From Heterotrichella gracilis (lineage: Eukaryota; Sar; Xanthophyceae; Tribonematales; Xanthonemataceae): a stretch of DNA of 64,000 bases. The stretch spans positions 248,001 through 312,000 of the forward strand of contig JAULBX010011099.1 of NCBI GenBank assembly GCA_032358255.1, read 5' to 3'. Below, piece after piece: positions 27,124-35,826 of the stretch. The notes below the pieces were generated by a model. That model ran no database searches. It had not been told where the DNA came from and was given only the letters and a program-made list of their open reading frames with translations. A program made the position numbers and the translations under genes. Numbering within the stretch: position 1 is the stretch's first letter; the number at the start of each line of letters is the position of its first letter.

Positions 27124-28077
27124 TTATTCGATTGATTTTAAAAAGCGCGGATCGCTCATCATGCGTTTAATGCCTTCTTCCACGCTGATCAATTTTTTAT
27201 TTAAGATCTCCTTCATTTTTGAATTATCAGGCTGTCTTCGCGTCATATCACCTTCTTTTAAAGGTGGTAAATAAACTATTTTAGATTTTGAATTTGTTAG
27301 CTTAATGGTTAATTCAGCCAGCTCTTTAATGGTCATCAACTCATCGTTTCCAATATTAATAACGTCGTTCATCAAGAGTTGATTTTCAAAGATCTTGTTA
27401 CAAACATCTATTGTGTCGTCCACATAGGTAAAGGTTCGGGTCTGGGAGCCATCACCGTAAATAGAAATCTCTTCATTTTTTAATGCAGATGCCAGAAATT
27501 TTGCCACCACAAAATCGGTGCTTTGGTTAGGACCATACGTATTAAAGTACCTGAAAATAGTATAAGGTAATCCAAATGCCTGCCAGTAACTTCTAAAAAA
27601 AGCTTCACCCACATTTTTTACCACAGCATATGGGACGCGGGAATTTAAAGGTGTTTTATGTTCATTTTGAGGTAACTCTACCGGCTCTCCATAGACTTCG
27701 GAGCTGGAAGAAAAATAAACATGCTTTACAGAAGAATTTTTTGATAGATTAAGAACATTTTTAATTCCTTCGATGTCATTTAAGACTGCGATTGGATTTT
27801 CCTGAGTGCGGATAACACCAACAACTGCGGCAAGATGAAACACATAATCAAAATTATAAGAAAGCATCACGGCAGAGATATCATTAAAATTATTGACGTC
27901 CGCTTTGATAATTTTCCAATTTGTTTTTTCGGCTGAAGGAAGTTTTGATAAAAAACCCGTTGAGAGATTGTCGACGATCACCACAAAATTTGTTGGATTA
28001 CTGATCAGTTTTTCAACTAATGCACTTCCAATGTTTCCTGCTCCTCCGGTAACTAATATTTTAACCTTTGTATCCAT
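27124..28077 (-). CDS. NAD-dependent nucleotide-sugar epimerase/dehydratase
   Basis: 317 residues of extended SDR type. NAD-binding TGGAGNIG (10-17) and the catalytic triad are present: Ser in SSSSEVYG (123-130), Y150 and K154 in YAVVK. FRYFNTYGP (176-184) and RTFTYVDDT match UDP-sugar epimerases and UDP-glucuronate decarboxylases. It should make a nucleotide-sugar donor for the neighbouring glycosyltransferases; the exact reaction (4-epimerisation or decarboxylation) is not decided by these motifs. Second gene of the minus-strand glycan operon. Confidence 0.87.
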   Translation of the reverse strand: MDTKVKILVTGGAGNIGSALVEKLISNPTNFVVIVDNLSTGFLSKLPSAEKTNWKIIKADVNNFNDISAVMLSYNFDYVFHLAAVVGVIRTQENPIAVLNDIEGIKNVLNLSKNSSVKHVYFSSSSEVYGEPVELPQNEHKTPLNSRVPYAVVKNVGEAFFRSYWQAFGLPYTIFRYFNTYGPNQSTDFVVAKFLASALKNEEISIYGDGSQTRTFTYVDDTIDVCNKIFENQLLMNDVINIGNDELMTIKELAELTIKLTNSKSKIVYLPPLKEGDMTRRQPDNSKMKEILNKKLISVEEGIKRMMSDPRFLKSIE

Positions 28078-28090
28078 TTATTATATTATT

Positions 28091-29143
28091 TCATGCGTCT
28101 TGTTTAAACAATCTCATTAATTTATCAGCCCAGATCTCAGGAGTTAATTTCTCTGAAATTAATGCGCTAGATTCCGACATTAAATTAAGCTCTGCATCAC
28201 TCATTTCCATAAAGGTTTTTAAATACTTTTTAATTTGAATCTTGTTTCCAGCTTCAAATACAAATCCATTTTTATTATGATCTAAAAAACTATCATTTGC
28301 TCCGACTTTATTTGAACACAATAACGGAAATCCGGCAGAAGCAAATTCATGAACAACAACTCCCCAAGGTTCAAATGTACTTGGAAGCACAAAAACACCA
28401 GTATTCCTTATACATTCATCCATTTCATCAGGTTGTAAAAAACCAAAATGTTTTATTTTTGGGTGTACTGCCGCCTGTATGTTTCCTTTACCAAGGCACC
28501 ATAACTCCCACCCCGAAGTATGATCATTTTCTAACTCAATAAAGCAGTCCCAAAGATCCTGTATCCCCTTTTCGGCGGCATACCGGCCAACAAATATGAA
28601 CCGCCTTGGGAACGAAGATTTTTTAATAGACTTATGTGAAAGAAAATATTTATGAAACAATTCAAAATCACAACAATATGCGCCTTTGCCGATATGAGTC
28701 TCTGAGAATCCTAGTTTTTTAGCTAGTGAAAATTGTTGTTCGCCTGGAACAAAAGCACAATTCAAATATGGTTTTAAGCGTAATCTAAAAAAATAAATAC
28801 CTAGTCTCTGTCTCAAATTACCTAACCAATGATTATCCATTCCCAAAACACAAGATTCGGACCTTATTTTGCGAATAATTTTGAGATAAGGTTTATAAAC
28901 CCAGCCCGCTAAAAACAAATAATTAGGCTTGAACAGAATCGCCAAATCCAATAACTGGCTCTCAGAATAATCTGAACGATCCGTTATCTTAACTTTTGGA
29001 GCTAAATACTTAAAGTTAAATGGGGCATCAGCGCTATTTTTTTTACAAATAATTAAAACTTCACAATTAAACTTATTAGAAAAAACATTGATACAATTGA
29101 TAAAATACCACGCCAATTCCTCATATAGAACTAAGACTTTCAA
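28091..29143 (-). CDS. Glycosyltransferase family 4, first gene of glycan operon
   Basis: 350 residues starting at TTG 29143 (MKVLVLYEELAW). The donor-binding half has FIFVGRYAAEKGIQDLWDCF, the typical GT4 'GR...EKG' strand-helix, then LPSTFEPWGVVVHEFASAG, where E, GV and E form the E-x7-E-like nucleotide site. The N-terminal half is typical of acceptor-binding. It is the first gene read leftwards from the palindromic promoter at 29152-29169, 17 bases from its -7 box. Confidence 0.85.
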   Translation of the reverse strand: MKVLVLYEELAWYFINCINVFSNKFNCEVLIICKKNSADAPFNFKYLAPKVKITDRSDYSESQLLDLAILFKPNYLFLAGWVYKPYLKIIRKIRSESCVLGMDNHWLGNLRQRLGIYFFRLRLKPYLNCAFVPGEQQFSLAKKLGFSETHIGKGAYCCDFELFHKYFLSHKSIKKSSFPRRFIFVGRYAAEKGIQDLWDCFIELENDHTSGWELWCLGKGNIQAAVHPKIKHFGFLQPDEMDECIRNTGVFVLPSTFEPWGVVVHEFASAGFPLLCSNKVGANDSFLDHNKNGFVFEAGNKIQIKKYLKTFMEMSDAELNLMSESSALISEKLTPEIWADKLMRLFKQDA

Positions 29144-29151
29144 TGCTTTAC

Positions 29152-29169
29152 TTATATTTGCAAATATAA
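29152..29169. promoter_or_regulatory. Palindromic bidirectional promoter of the glycan locus
   Basis: TTATATTTGCAAATATAA is a perfect 18-base palindrome. Each strand contains TATATTTG (29153-29160 on plus, 29161-29168 on minus), matching the Bacteroidota -7 consensus TAnnTTTG. The start codons lie almost symmetrically, 17 bases away for the leftward glycosyltransferase and 18 for the rightward acetyltransferase. No TTG at -33 was found for either direction, so an activator, or a repressor binding the palindrome, is plausible. Confidence 0.6.
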
Positions 29170-29178
29170 TTAATTAAT

Positions 29179-30150
29179 ATGGAACTAAAGATCACCTGGT
29201 ATAAAGAATCAATGAGAAGCCAAGTTATTGCTCTTTTTGAAACACAGTATAACACACCACAGGGAGAATTCCTTAACTTATTTGAAAAATTTTATTTTCA
29301 TCCGTATCAAATAAATAAATGTTTGTTAATTGTAGCTATGGATGGAGATATCGTTGCGGGGTTTCAGTCCTTCTTTCAGTGGCCTTATGTTTTAAAAGGC
29401 CAAAATTTTAATTCATTTCAATCTGGAAATTCACTTGTACATCCAAAGTACAGAGGTAAAGGTATATTTCAAAAAATGCTAGCATTTATTGACCAAGAGA
29501 ATAAGACTCTTGGAATTGATTTTCTGATGGGATTTCCTGTAGAAGCTTCTTTAAGGAGTTTTTTAAAAGACAATTGGAAAAATATCCTAACCCTTGATTG
29601 GTTTTTTAAAATCTGCAATCCGTTTGGGTTTAATGCGAGTAATTTAATGAAAGTCAACAATATAGAGCGAGGACAATTATACTTTAATGAGGGGGCTAAT
29701 ACACCAACTCCAGCTTTTAGATTAAGTCAGAGTGAATCCTTCCTTTCTTGGCGAAAATACTTTGTTACGGAAAATTCAAATTATTTTACTTATGTCCATA
29801 AAAAGCAAAATCAAGAAATAATCTTTCATTTGAAAAGAAACAAAAGAAATAAGTTTTTCAATGAAATTATTATTGGAAATATTCTTTTCAAGAACGAGGC
29901 CTCGCGGTTTATTCTAAAAGAAGGCCTAAACCAAATGAGTGCTGACCTGCGAAAGTCCTTTAGTGTTCATTTTATTTCTTGTGCAATTAATACTAAATCC
30001 GTTTTCACCATTGAAAAAATTTTGTATAATTCTGGTTTTAAAAAAATAAATAAATCAATTTATTTTATTGTAAAACCCTTTACTAATGAAAGCTTGCTGT
30101 CAGATCCTTGTTCTTGGGAATTATACCGCTCTGATATTGATACTTGGTAA
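29179..30150 (+). CDS. GNAT-family N-acetyltransferase
   Basis: 323 residues. The acetyl-CoA loop is visible as LVHPKYRGKGIFQKMLAF (R/Q-x-x-G-x-G/A type) near residues 91-108. The remaining C-terminal half is a second, divergent GNAT-like or FemAB-like region of about 150 residues. In glycan loci such proteins N-acylate amino sugars. The next gene, a polysaccharide deacetylase, begins 65 bases before this one ends. The codons of this pair look more AT-rich than their neighbours, a possible sign of transfer. Substrate unknown. Confidence 0.75.
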   Translation: MELKITWYKESMRSQVIALFETQYNTPQGEFLNLFEKFYFHPYQINKCLLIVAMDGDIVAGFQSFFQWPYVLKGQNFNSFQSGNSLVHPKYRGKGIFQKMLAFIDQENKTLGIDFLMGFPVEASLRSFLKDNWKNILTLDWFFKICNPFGFNASNLMKVNNIERGQLYFNEGANTPTPAFRLSQSESFLSWRKYFVTENSNYFTYVHKKQNQEIIFHLKRNKRNKFFNEIIIGNILFKNEASRFILKEGLNQMSADLRKSFSVHFISCAINTKSVFTIEKILYNSGFKKINKSIYFIVKPFTNESLLSDPCSWELYRSDIDTW

Positions 30151-31015
30151 ATTGAAATATCTTCCAAATATTCACCCGCTTTCATTACTCATTAAATCAA
30201 TCTTTGGTTCGGTTTATTTTTTAATTAAAAAATTAAAATATAGCCCCGAAGAATTAGTTGTAGTAAATTATCACGGAACGCCGGATAAATTTCTTTCAAA
30301 TTTTGAGGCGCAAATTCTTTTTATAAAAGAACACTTTAGCATAATAAAACCTGAACAACTAAAAGACTATTATTCCGGAATTTTGTCCGGTCACACCAAA
30401 CCATTACTACTATTAACTTTTGACGATGGGTTAAAAAATAATTTAGGCGCTGTTGAGATTTTAGAAAAGTACAACTTAAGAGCTTTCTTTTTTATTGTAC
30501 CAGATTTTATAGACCAACCGAATGCATTACAAAGAGATTATTATATTAAACATATTCGACCAAAAATAAATCCATATATAGAAAGTGAGTCAAAAGATTT
30601 TCAAGCCATGTCATGGGAAGATATCAAAAAACTTTCTAAAAATGGTCATCATTTTGGCTCACATACTCAATCCCATGATCTTAATGAAAAAACTTCAAGC
30701 GAAGCAAATAGTTACGAAGAAATTGTAAAAAGTAGATTATATATTGAGAATAAAATAGAGAAAAGTATAATGGCTTTTTGTAGTATTAATAACACATTAA
30801 CAAGCGTTGGAAGTAAAGAAAAAGCAATGATTAATATGAGTTATCAGTATCACTTTACTACCATGCCCGGGCTGAATAGTTTACAAAAAGATCCATATTT
30901 TATCAAAAGAAGAAATATTGAATGTTTTTGGTTGAAAGGTGCTGTTTGTTTTGCTCTAGGTAAATTGGATCTTAAAAGATGGAAAAACAAAATTGATTTT
31001 TATAATAATTTATAA
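30086..31015 (+). CDS. Polysaccharide deacetylase family protein
   Basis: 309 residues of NodB-like carbohydrate esterase 4. The metal-binding and catalytic motif TFDDG (111-115) and the GSHTQSHDL motif (191-199, two zinc-binding His) are intact, and EEIVKSRLYIE follows as usual. The ATG at 30086 overlaps the acetyltransferase by 65 bases; a TTG at 30152 would remove most of the overlap. It probably removes N- or O-acetyl groups from the exported glycan. Hydrophobic residues 30-50 may anchor it in the membrane. Its stop is 2 bases from that of the convergent murB. Confidence 0.82.
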   Translation: MKACCQILVLGNYTALILILGKLKYLPNIHPLSLLIKSIFGSVYFLIKKLKYSPEELVVVNYHGTPDKFLSNFEAQILFIKEHFSIIKPEQLKDYYSGILSGHTKPLLLLTFDDGLKNNLGAVEILEKYNLRAFFFIVPDFIDQPNALQRDYYIKHIRPKINPYIESESKDFQAMSWEDIKKLSKNGHHFGSHTQSHDLNEKTSSEANSYEEIVKSRLYIENKIEKSIMAFCSINNTLTSVGSKEKAMINMSYQYHFTTMPGLNSLQKDPYFIKRRNIECFWLKGAVCFALGKLDLKRWKNKIDFYNNL

Positions 31016-31017
31016 AC

Positions 31018-32037
31018 TCAAATTATATTCACTTCCCGCTCCAGTTGAACTCCAAATTTCTCGTTAACTGTTTGTATAACAAAAGAAGATAATTTTAGCA
31101 CATCTGTTCCATGAGCTTTGTTTTTATTTACAAGCACTAAGGCCTGTTTGGTATGAACCGCAGCGCCATTTTGTTCATACCCTTTTAAGCCACATTGCTC
31201 TATTAACCATCCGGCTGCTAATTTATAATTGCCATTCTCCAATTCGTATGCGACCAGTTCCGGAAATTCATTTTTTAATCTGACATACATTTCTTTTTTT
31301 ACCTCCGGATTTTTAAAAAAACTACCGGCATTTCCTAAAACTTTGGGATCAGGCAACTTGCTTTTTCGGATATTAATGACTGCGTTCGAAACGTCTTTAA
31401 TGCCAGGATGCTCGATCTCCATCGCTTTAAGTTCTGTATTGATTGCGCCATAGCTGGTGTTAACTTTCGCTTCTTTTCTTAGACGGAAACTAACAGAACC
31501 TATTAAATACTTGTTTTTTTGTTCTTGTTTAAAAACACTCTCTCGATAACCAAAACCACATTCATCCATACTAAAGCGTTTCATGTCTCCCGTGCTCATT
31601 GAATAAGCCTCCAGCTCCTCAAACACATCTTTGATCTCAACTCCATATGCGCCTATGTTTTGCATGGGACTGGCTCCCACACAGCCTGGTATTAAAGATA
31701 GATTCTCAATTCCGGCATAATTTCTTTCCAGACACCATAACACAAAATCATGCCACACCTCTCCGGCAAAGGCCTTTACAACAACTTCACTGCCCTCTTC
31801 ATGCGTCAGTTCAATTCCTTTGAGGTTATTTTTTATAACCAGCCCCTTAAAATCATTGGTAAATAAAACATTGCTGCCTCCGCCAAGAATAAGCTTTTCC
31901 GAAGTTTGATAGATCTCCGATTTTAGTAATTCCCTGAATTCCTCAATTGAATTTATTTCTGCAAAATAGTCGCAAAATGCTTCTATACCAAATGTGTTGT
32001 ATTGTTTAAGATTAACCTTTTCTTTGATTTGAATCAT
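31018..32037 (-). CDS. murB: UDP-N-acetylmuramate dehydrogenase MurB
   Basis: Reduces UDP-GlcNAc-enolpyruvate to UDP-MurNAc, the second committed step of peptidoglycan synthesis. 339 residues from ATG at 32037. The FAD-binding region has LILGGGSNVLF, and GCVGASPMQNIGAYGVEI is the diphosphate-binding signature. The catalytic Ser lies in GSFFKNPEV and the C-terminal part has AAVHTKQALVLVN. The absence of the extra loop of type II enzymes and the length fit type I MurB. A TTG 9 bases upstream is part of a TAnnTTTG box (32044-32051), so the ATG is preferred. Confidence 0.93.
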   Translation of the reverse strand: MIQIKEKVNLKQYNTFGIEAFCDYFAEINSIEEFRELLKSEIYQTSEKLILGGGSNVLFTNDFKGLVIKNNLKGIELTHEEGSEVVVKAFAGEVWHDFVLWCLERNYAGIENLSLIPGCVGASPMQNIGAYGVEIKDVFEELEAYSMSTGDMKRFSMDECGFGYRESVFKQEQKNKYLIGSVSFRLRKEAKVNTSYGAINTELKAMEIEHPGIKDVSNAVINIRKSKLPDPKVLGNAGSFFKNPEVKKEMYVRLKNEFPELVAYELENGNYKLAAGWLIEQCGLKGYEQNGAAVHTKQALVLVNKNKAHGTDVLKLSSFVIQTVNEKFGVQLEREVNII

Positions 32038-32043
32038 TTGAAA

Positions 32044-32051
32044 CAAAAATA
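32044..32051 (-). promoter_or_regulatory. Candidate -7 box abutting the murB start
   Basis: TATTTTTG on the minus strand ends 6 bases before the murB ATG. If real, the mRNA would be nearly leaderless. No -33 TTG was found at the proper distance. Confidence 0.35.
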
Positions 32052-32104
32052 AATAATTAATTAGGAGTAATATTTCTATCTTTAAGCCAATATCAACAAA
32101 CTAT

Positions 32105-33235
32105 TTGTTTACAAATAAAAAAATAGCTACCGTTAGTGTTATCAATGATCTTGTAACAGATAACCGGGTAAAAAAGATCTGTTTCACTCTTGTAGAATGC
32201 GATTATGATGTAACGTTGATTGGAAGAAAACTACCTTCTTCTTTGGAAATACCAAATTGGCCTTATAAAACGAAACGTCTGAACCTTTTATTTAAAAAAG
32301 GGCCTCTCTTTTATTTGTTTTTTAATCTCCGTCTCTTTTTCAATTTACTTTTTAAAAAGACCGATCTTCTTTATTCAAACGACCTTGACACCCTCTTGCC
32401 GAATTATCTGGTTTCCCGAATCAAAAAAACCCCATTAATTTACGATAGTCATGAGCTGTTTTGCGAAGTGCCCGAGCTTAAAAATAGTCCTTTAAAACGA
32501 AAGGTCTGGCTTGCCCTCGAAGCTTGGATCATTCCAAAATTAAAGCATTGCATTACCGTGAATCAAAGTATTGCCACTATTTTTAATGAAAAGTACGGTT
32601 CCAATTTTCAAGTGGTTCGAAACATCGCCGAAGCTCCCTCAAACCCATCAATTAAAACAAAAACTGACTTGAATTTACCGCTAACTAAAAAAATTATTTT
32701 ATTGCAGGGTGCCGGAATTAACATAGACAGAGGTGCGGAGGAGCTTGTTGAATCCATGACTCAGGTCAATAATGCCTTATTGTTGATTATTGGAAGTGGC
32801 GATGTTTGGCCTGTTTTAAAATCAACCGTAATTAAAAAAGGACTCTCCGAAAAAGTTTGGCTCATTGATAAACTTCCCAAATCAGAATTAATACATTACA
32901 CAAATAATGCGGACATTGGCCTGAGTATTGACAAAAACACCAATCTTAATTATTACTACAGTCTTCCAAACAAACTCTTCGATTATATTAATGCCGGACT
33001 TCCTGTGCTAGCAAGCCGCTTACCTGAAATTGAACGAATTGTTAAAACATACAACATCGGTACATTTATTGAGAATCACGATCCAAGTCACATTGCTGAG
33101 AAACTAAACGAACTCCTTTGTTCCCCACAACTGAGCGAGTATAGGAAAAACATGCAAAAAGCCAAAGAAGAGCTGACTTGGGAGAAAGAAAAAATCATTT
33201 TAAAAACTGTTATCCAAAGTGCAAAACAGAATTAA
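32105..33235 (+). CDS. Glycosyltransferase family 4
   Basis: 376 residues from TTG at 32105; no ATG is available before residue 200. IATVSVINDLVTDNRVKK opens the acceptor domain with a D-N-R loop seen in a family of Bacteroidota GT4s. The donor domain has ILLQGAGINIDRGAEELVESM and the YYYSLPNKLFDYINAGLPVLAS segment. It is divergent from murB and precedes lpxD by 45 bases on the same strand. Likely an envelope glycan enzyme; the sugar is unknown. Confidence 0.82.
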   Translation: MFTNKKIATVSVINDLVTDNRVKKICFTLVECDYDVTLIGRKLPSSLEIPNWPYKTKRLNLLFKKGPLFYLFFNLRLFFNLLFKKTDLLYSNDLDTLLPNYLVSRIKKTPLIYDSHELFCEVPELKNSPLKRKVWLALEAWIIPKLKHCITVNQSIATIFNEKYGSNFQVVRNIAEAPSNPSIKTKTDLNLPLTKKIILLQGAGINIDRGAEELVESMTQVNNALLLIIGSGDVWPVLKSTVIKKGLSEKVWLIDKLPKSELIHYTNNADIGLSIDKNTNLNYYYSLPNKLFDYINAGLPVLASRLPEIERIVKTYNIGTFIENHDPSHIAEKLNELLCSPQLSEYRKNMQKAKEELTWEKEKIILKTVIQSAKQN

Positions 33236-33280
33236 ACTTTTCTATTCTAAAAAATACTTAATTTTAAGACTTAAAATCTT

Positions 33281-34318
33281 ATGGAATTTTCAGCTCAACA
33301 AATAGCGGCTCTTTTAAATGGTGAAGTGCAAGGCGACGAAAACACCGTCGTTACCAACTTATCAAAAATAGAGGAAGGGGTTTCAAAAACATTGTCATTT
33401 CTGGCAAACCCGGCCTACACCAATTACATTTATACAACCGATGCAAGTATTGTCATTGTTAATAAATCACTGGTTTTAGACAAGCCCATAAAATCGACCT
33501 GCACCTTAATACGTGTAGATAACGCTTATGAATCTTTCGCCAAATTGCTTGAACTATACACTCAAATTAAAGGCAACAAAGTTGGCCTTGAACAACCTTC
33601 TTTTATTTCAACAAGCGCTGTGATGGGGGCCGACTGTTATGTGGGCGCCTTCGCTTATATTGGACAAAATGTAAAAATAGGCGACAATGTAAAAATATAT
33701 CCGCATGTATTTATTGGCGATAATGCAGAAATTGGAGACGATACCACTTTGTTTTCGGGGGTGAAAGTTTATCATGAATGCAAGATCGGAAAAAACTGTA
33801 CGGTACATGCAGGGACTGTTATTGGGAGCGACGGCTTTGGTTTCGCTCCAAACAGCGAAGGACAAGCCTTTACCAAAGTGCCTCAAATAGGAAATGTGAT
33901 TATTGAAGATAATGTGGAGATAGGATCAAATACCTCCATTGATAGAGCAACACTTGGTTCAACCCGTTTAAAAACAGGTGTAAAATTAGATAACCTTGTA
34001 CAGATCGCGCACAATGTTGAAATTGGAGAAAACACGGTCATTGCGGGTTTAACAGGAGTTGCCGGCTCTACAAAGGTTGGAAAAAACTGTATGATTGGTG
34101 CACAGGTTGGTATTGCCGGTCACTTAAAAATTGCCGATGGGGTAAAAATTGCCGGACAATCAGGCATTGGATCAAGTATTGAAAAAGAAGGAGAGATCGT
34201 TCAAGGTTCTCCCGCCTTTAATATTGGTGATTACAAGCGTTCTTATGTTTTATTCAGAAGCCTTCCAAAACTGAACGATAAAATTTCAGAACTCACTAAA
34301 AAATTAAATTCCAAATAA
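33281..34318 (+). CDS. lpxD: UDP-3-O-acylglucosamine N-acyltransferase LpxD
   Basis: Third enzyme of lipid A synthesis, adding the N-linked hydroxyacyl chain. 345 residues. The N-terminal uridine-binding domain (1-100, with [12 protein letters not shown]) precedes a long left-handed beta-helix of hexapeptide repeats (about 105-310). The catalytic His is H244 in [18 protein letters not shown]-terminal helix ([15 protein letters not shown]) packs in the trimer. Its stop TAA immediately precedes the bshB1 ATG. Confidence 0.94.
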   Translation: MEFSAQQIAALLNGEVQGDENTVVTNLSKIEEGVSKTLSFLANPAYTNYIYTTDASIVIVNKSLVLDKPIKSTCTLIRVDNAYESFAKLLELYTQIKGNKVGLEQPSFISTSAVMGADCYVGAFAYIGQNVKIGDNVKIYPHVFIGDNAEIGDDTTLFSGVKVYHECKIGKNCTVHAGTVIGSDGFGFAPNSEGQAFTKVPQIGNVIIEDNVEIGSNTSIDRATLGSTRLKTGVKLDNLVQIAHNVEIGENTVIAGLTGVAGSTKVGKNCMIGAQVGIAGHLKIADGVKIAGQSGIGSSIEKEGEIVQGSPAFNIGDYKRSYVLFRSLPKLNDKISELTKKLNSK

Positions 34319-35035
34319 ATGAAGCTCGATATCTTAGCCATTGGGGTTCATCCCGATGATGTTGAACTCAGTTGCAGTGGCACTATTGCCAAACATGTAG
34401 CAATGGGTAAAATCGTCGGCATCCTCGATCTTACTCGCGGAGAGCTTGGTACAAGAGGAAGTGCAGAACTCAGAACCATTGAAGCAAATAAATCAGCTGA
34501 AATTCTTGGAGTAAAAATAAGAACACAATTAAATTTTAAAGACGGCTTTTTTGAACACAATGAGCAACATTTAAAACAAATAATCGAACAAATACGAAAA
34601 CATCAACCCGAAATTATTCTTTGTAACGCCATCAGCGACAGGCATCCCGATCATGGCCGTGCCGCCAAACTAGTGGCAGACGCTTGTTTTTATTCAGGTT
34701 TGCTAAAAATTGAAACGCGTTTTGACGGCTCTATTCAACAAGCCTGGAGACCAAAAGCTGTTTATCATTACATTCAAGACCATTTTATTCATCCGCACTT
34801 TGTGATTGATATCAGCGACTTTTTTGAGAAAAAACACCAATCCATCATGGCTTTCTCATCACAATTCTACAACGGTAATTCTAATGAACCTCAAACGCCC
34901 ATTTCAAGCAAAGAATTCTTAGAAAGTTTAAATAGCAAAATGTCTGTGTGGGGTCGCGCAATTGGCGTGAAATACGCCGAAGGTTATACAACCGCTCGTT
35001 ATCCGGGTGTTAACAGCCTATTCGATTTAATTTAA
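34319..35035 (+). CDS. bshB1: Bacillithiol biosynthesis deacetylase BshB1
   Basis: 238 residues of the LmbE/PIG-L deacetylase fold. The zinc motif HPDD (11-14) is followed by the DLTRGELGTRGSAELR segment typical of BshB1, and SDRHPDHGRA holds further metal His. It removes acetyl from GlcNAc-malate in the synthesis of bacillithiol, a low-molecular-weight thiol that substitutes for glutathione. Starts directly after the lpxD stop (zero gap). bshA and bshC are not in the window. The 3' end overlaps a convergent hydrolase by 9 bases. Confidence 0.93.
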   Translation: MKLDILAIGVHPDDVELSCSGTIAKHVAMGKIVGILDLTRGELGTRGSAELRTIEANKSAEILGVKIRTQLNFKDGFFEHNEQHLKQIIEQIRKHQPEIILCNAISDRHPDHGRAAKLVADACFYSGLLKIETRFDGSIQQAWRPKAVYHYIQDHFIHPHFVIDISDFFEKKHQSIMAFSSQFYNGNSNEPQTPISSKEFLESLNSKMSVWGRAIGVKYAEGYTTARYPGVNSLFDLI

Positions 35036-35824
35036 GAAAGAGTTAATGTAAGCGCTTACCTCAACCACGTGCTCTAAGTTTAGCGTGTGTCCTGCATATT
35101 TAACCACAACCAGCTCTGCGTTACTAATATTTTCCTGAACTTCTTTTGCCAAGTGTACCGGAAACAAAGTGTCTTGCTCGCCTTGTATAACAATGGTTTT
35201 AGCTTTAATCTTATGAAGTTGTTTCCTGAAGTCTTTTCTTTCTTTCGTGGCCCGCATTAAATTAAAAATTGATTCAGGACTAAGACTTGCATCTTTCCTG
35301 GCATTTTTAATTTTTTCGATGGAAACTAAAGGATTCGAAAAATACGATTCGCTTAATACGTTTGGAAGCATTATATCCAACATAAGACTGTATCCTCCTA
35401 TTTCCAGAGCTCTCCACCAGCTTAATTCAATAGCCTCATAATAGGGCGTTTTGTGAGCGAATGTCGACATCAATACCAGCTTATCTAGATAAGCAGGATA
35501 TTCAACAGCGAAATGTTGTGCCACCAAACTTCCATAGGAAATGCCTATCAAATGAGCCCTTTTAATGTTTTCGTGCTCCAACAGGGATTTTACATCGCGT
35601 GCGTGTTTATTAAAATCCCGCCACTCCCCTTTTTTATCACTTTGGCCCTGAAAAATAAAATCCATTAAAATGATCTTATATTTTTCTTTGAAAAAGGGTT
35701 CCATTAAGATCCATGCATCGGTAGACTGTGTTAAGCCATTCAAAAAAACAATGGTTTCAGGCGCGTGTAAATTGCCTTTTACTTTGTAATACAGTTCTAA
35801 ATTATCGTGTGTTTTACAGATCAT
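35027..35824 (-). CDS. Alpha/beta hydrolase
   Basis: 265 residues. The nucleophile elbow GISYG has Ser96; VIQGEQDTLFP carries the acid and YAGHTLNLEH the catalytic His, so the triad looks intact. The cap region (about 125-190) is short. No signal peptide, so it is probably cytosolic. Third of a tight minus-strand run HNH-like protein, LD-carboxypeptidase, hydrolase with gaps of 0 and 2 bases. Substrate unknown; esterases and C-C hydrolases share this pattern. Confidence 0.87.
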   Translation of the reverse strand: MICKTHDNLELYYKVKGNLHAPETIVFLNGLTQSTDAWILMEPFFKEKYKIILMDFIFQGQSDKKGEWRDFNKHARDVKSLLEHENIKRAHLIGISYGSLVAQHFAVEYPAYLDKLVLMSTFAHKTPYYEAIELSWWRALEIGGYSLMLDIMLPNVLSESYFSNPLVSIEKIKNARKDASLSPESIFNLMRATKERKDFRKQLHKIKAKTIVIQGEQDTLFPVHLAKEVQENISNAELVVVKYAGHTLNLEHVVEVSAYINSFLN

Positions 35825-35826
35825 TT

